NCBI GenBank assembly: GCA_021835265.1
Contig: JAKBQK010000448.1
Location: forward strand, 1-7,332
Direction: 5' to 3'
DNA length: 7,332 nucleotides
Source: Thermoplasmata archaeon
GTDB taxonomy: Archaea; Thermoplasmatota; Thermoplasmata; Thermoplasmatales; Thermoplasmataceae
Under the pieces are notes generated by a model. That model made no database searches and had not been told where the DNA came from. It saw only the letters and a list, made by a program, of their open reading frames with translations. Within the stretch, counting starts at the first letter, position 1. Each line of letters starts with the position of its first letter. The translations under genes were made by a program, and so were the position numbers. Shown here in pieces: positions 6,164 to 7,332 of this stretch.

Positions 6164-7332
6164 TTACAAGAAATACTGTTATTGCACTGTATTTACATCA
6201 ATCTCTTGCGTATTTCCCTCTAATTTTCAGCTGATTGCGATAGCCAAAGCTATCTTGCCCCTCCTTGTCAGGGACAATAAGTTGAAAAGATTGTGTCCAA
6301 GGCACAGGAACATTGCCTTGACCCTCACCCTCGGAACAGTTGTCACATAAGTATGACCTCCACGGAAAGTTCTCTTCATAACTGAATATGGTCTCTCTCC
6401 CCTAGACCTCTTCCTGGTGATCCTCAGATTCCTCCTTATGGATTCTATGGGCAGCTTGTACCCCTTCAGAGCCCTGTCCATTGCTGCATCAATACCCCTG
6501 CCCTCTACTCCGAAATACGCTTTGTACTTGTAGTTCACTACTCCTGGGATTGAGATATCTATCTGTGAATCGTGAGAGGATGCAGTTGTTACGGAATAGT
6601 TTGCAATCATGTCGTTCCCCGCTCCTGGATTGTGTGCAGCTTGTAACCGAAGTATGATCTGGAATTCTTTTTCGTCCAGCTTCCGTCCTTGGACCTTCTT
6701 GTCTTCGAAATCTTCCTCTCCTTCGCCCGTCGTTTTGCAAGCTTTATATCGACTTTTAGTTCCTGCTCTGTGGAGCTATCCTTCTTCTCTACCCCCACAG
6801 GAGGCATCTGCGGATCGACCTTATCCGGCTTGTCTTTACTCCTGTGGCCGGGATCCGAAGTGATGAATGTTGCGTCTTGGATCGTTCCATTCCTGATCGT
6901 TATCCCCTTCTCTTTAAACTGATTCCACACTTCCTTCCAAAGCGTCTTGTGCTTGCCGGTCTTTGACCACCTCTCCCTGAATAACCATATTGTGTTCTGG
7001 TCTGGCACCCTCTCAGGGTAATCCAGGAAGTTGATGAACCTCACGCTGTCATATATCTCCGTCTCCATCGACTCATCAACTATGTTGTAGATGCTCTGTA
7101 GAAAAAGAGCCTTTACCATCAGTATCTCATCGTAGGTGGGTCTTCCCCCTGTTAGGTGTCGTTGGTGAACAGGTCCTTTAGCAGGGGTCTCAGGCTCTCC
7201 CAGTCTATGACGTTCTTGATTTCCGCAAGCTTATCTCCACGCTTCTTCAGTTGCTCGTACCTCTCTCTCAGTCCGTAATTCACCAGGTCCATAGACAATC
7301 AATATCGGGCCCATGAAAAAGGATTATTGTGA
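6164..7332 (-). mobile_element. IS5-family insertion sequence (ends uncertain)
   Basis: This region carries a decayed IS5-type transposase and has more G+C than its surroundings: three 60-base lines at 6241-6420 have 26, 31 and 28 G+C, against 20 and 21 in lines at 5101 and 5341 within the DUF2079 gene. The length, near 1.17 kb, suits the family. The ends are not proven. The best candidate inverted pair is TTACAAGAA at 6164-6172 against the complement of TTATTGTGA at 7324-7332, which agree at only 7 of 9 positions, and the right one touches the window edge. A target duplication cannot be checked because the right flank is missing. Presence of the element is well supported; its limits are weak. 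Confidence 0.7.
6227..7292 (-). pseudogene. IS5-family DDE transposase, two frame breaks and a lost catalytic Asp
   Basis: The transposase of the insertion sequence survives in three frames. Segment 1 (7292-7152) gives 46 residues from ATG, MDLVNYGLRERYEQLKK onward, ending at a TAA. Segment 2 resumes at GGRPTYDEILMVKALFLQ (up to about 7145) and runs to a TGA at 6607. Segment 3 resumes around MIANYSVTTASSHDSQ (6610) and ends at 6227. Joined, they make about 355 residues, normal for the IS5 group. Segment 2 holds the first catalytic Asp in NGTIQDATFI (codon at 6874-6876) and the SYFGYKLH motif; segment 3 holds the Glu in GERPYSVMKR (6395-6397). The second Asp, expected in a R-D-K-G-Y-F-G context, is Tyr (KYKAYFG, codon at 6524-6526). 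Each break is explained by loss of one base: upstream of the TAA at 7152, and in the G run at 6617-6620. The copy is almost certainly unable to transpose by itself. The family call is firm. Confidence 0.88.

Noticed and set aside
6527..6620. Programmed ribosomal frameshift in the transposase
   Set aside because: A four-G run is a weak slippery site, no stimulatory structure is evident, and the lost catalytic Asp and the second break point to decay.
6489..6740. 83-residue minus-strand frame within the insertion sequence
   Set aside because: It is an Arg-rich out-of-frame reading of the transposase; the conserved motifs are in the other frames.
6609..6922. Two plus-strand open frames of 84 and 77 residues
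   Set aside because: Both are antisense to transposase segment 2, with low-complexity Ser/Pro/Leu composition typical of shadows.

Overview
The window looks archaeal and probably comes from an acidophile of the Thermoplasmatales type. That placement rests on family resemblance and is tentative. Supporting signs are an A+T-rich background rich in ATA and AGA/AGG codons, a TATA-like box just upstream of a gene with no Shine-Dalgarno motif, a GGTG-type ribosome-binding site elsewhere, a DUF2079 membrane protein with an Asn-X-Ser/Thr-rich outer domain, and an IS5-type transposase of archaeal flavour. No RNA gene, CRISPR array or replication origin was seen.

Layout. (1) Positions 2-2806, plus strand: a tight three-gene run made of the C-terminal part of a GT4 glycosyltransferase (cut by the window edge), an FkbM-family methyltransferase, and a GT2 glycosyltransferase that overlaps the methyltransferase by 8 bases. 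(2) Positions 2831-6013, minus strand, convergent with the first group: a large DUF2079 polytopic membrane protein followed by a second GT4 glycosyltransferase. (3) Positions 6014-6226: a short non-coding stretch with a likely promoter for the DUF2079 gene, and perhaps the 3' end of a gene cut by the insertion sequence. (4) Positions 6227-7332: an insertion sequence with a visibly higher G+C content, whose IS5-family transposase is broken by two frame shifts and lacks one catalytic aspartate.

Together, regions 1 and 2 read as part of a surface-glycan locus (lipid- or protein-linked oligosaccharide or exopolysaccharide). The GT4 and GT2 enzymes would add sugars in the cytoplasm and FkbM would O-methylate the glycan. 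The DUF2079 protein resembles the GT-C membrane fold and could act on a lipid-linked donor at the outer face. Its own outer domain carries eight N-glycosylation sequons, so it may also be a target of such a pathway. The insertion sequence at the edge fits an accessory, recombining region.

No clearly new biological system is visible. The points most worth a second look are the decayed transposase, the possible gene remnant beside it, the DUF2079 fusion to a jelly-roll-like domain, a nine-A tract right after that gene's start codon, and a GT4 enzyme with lysine where the family has its conserved glutamate.
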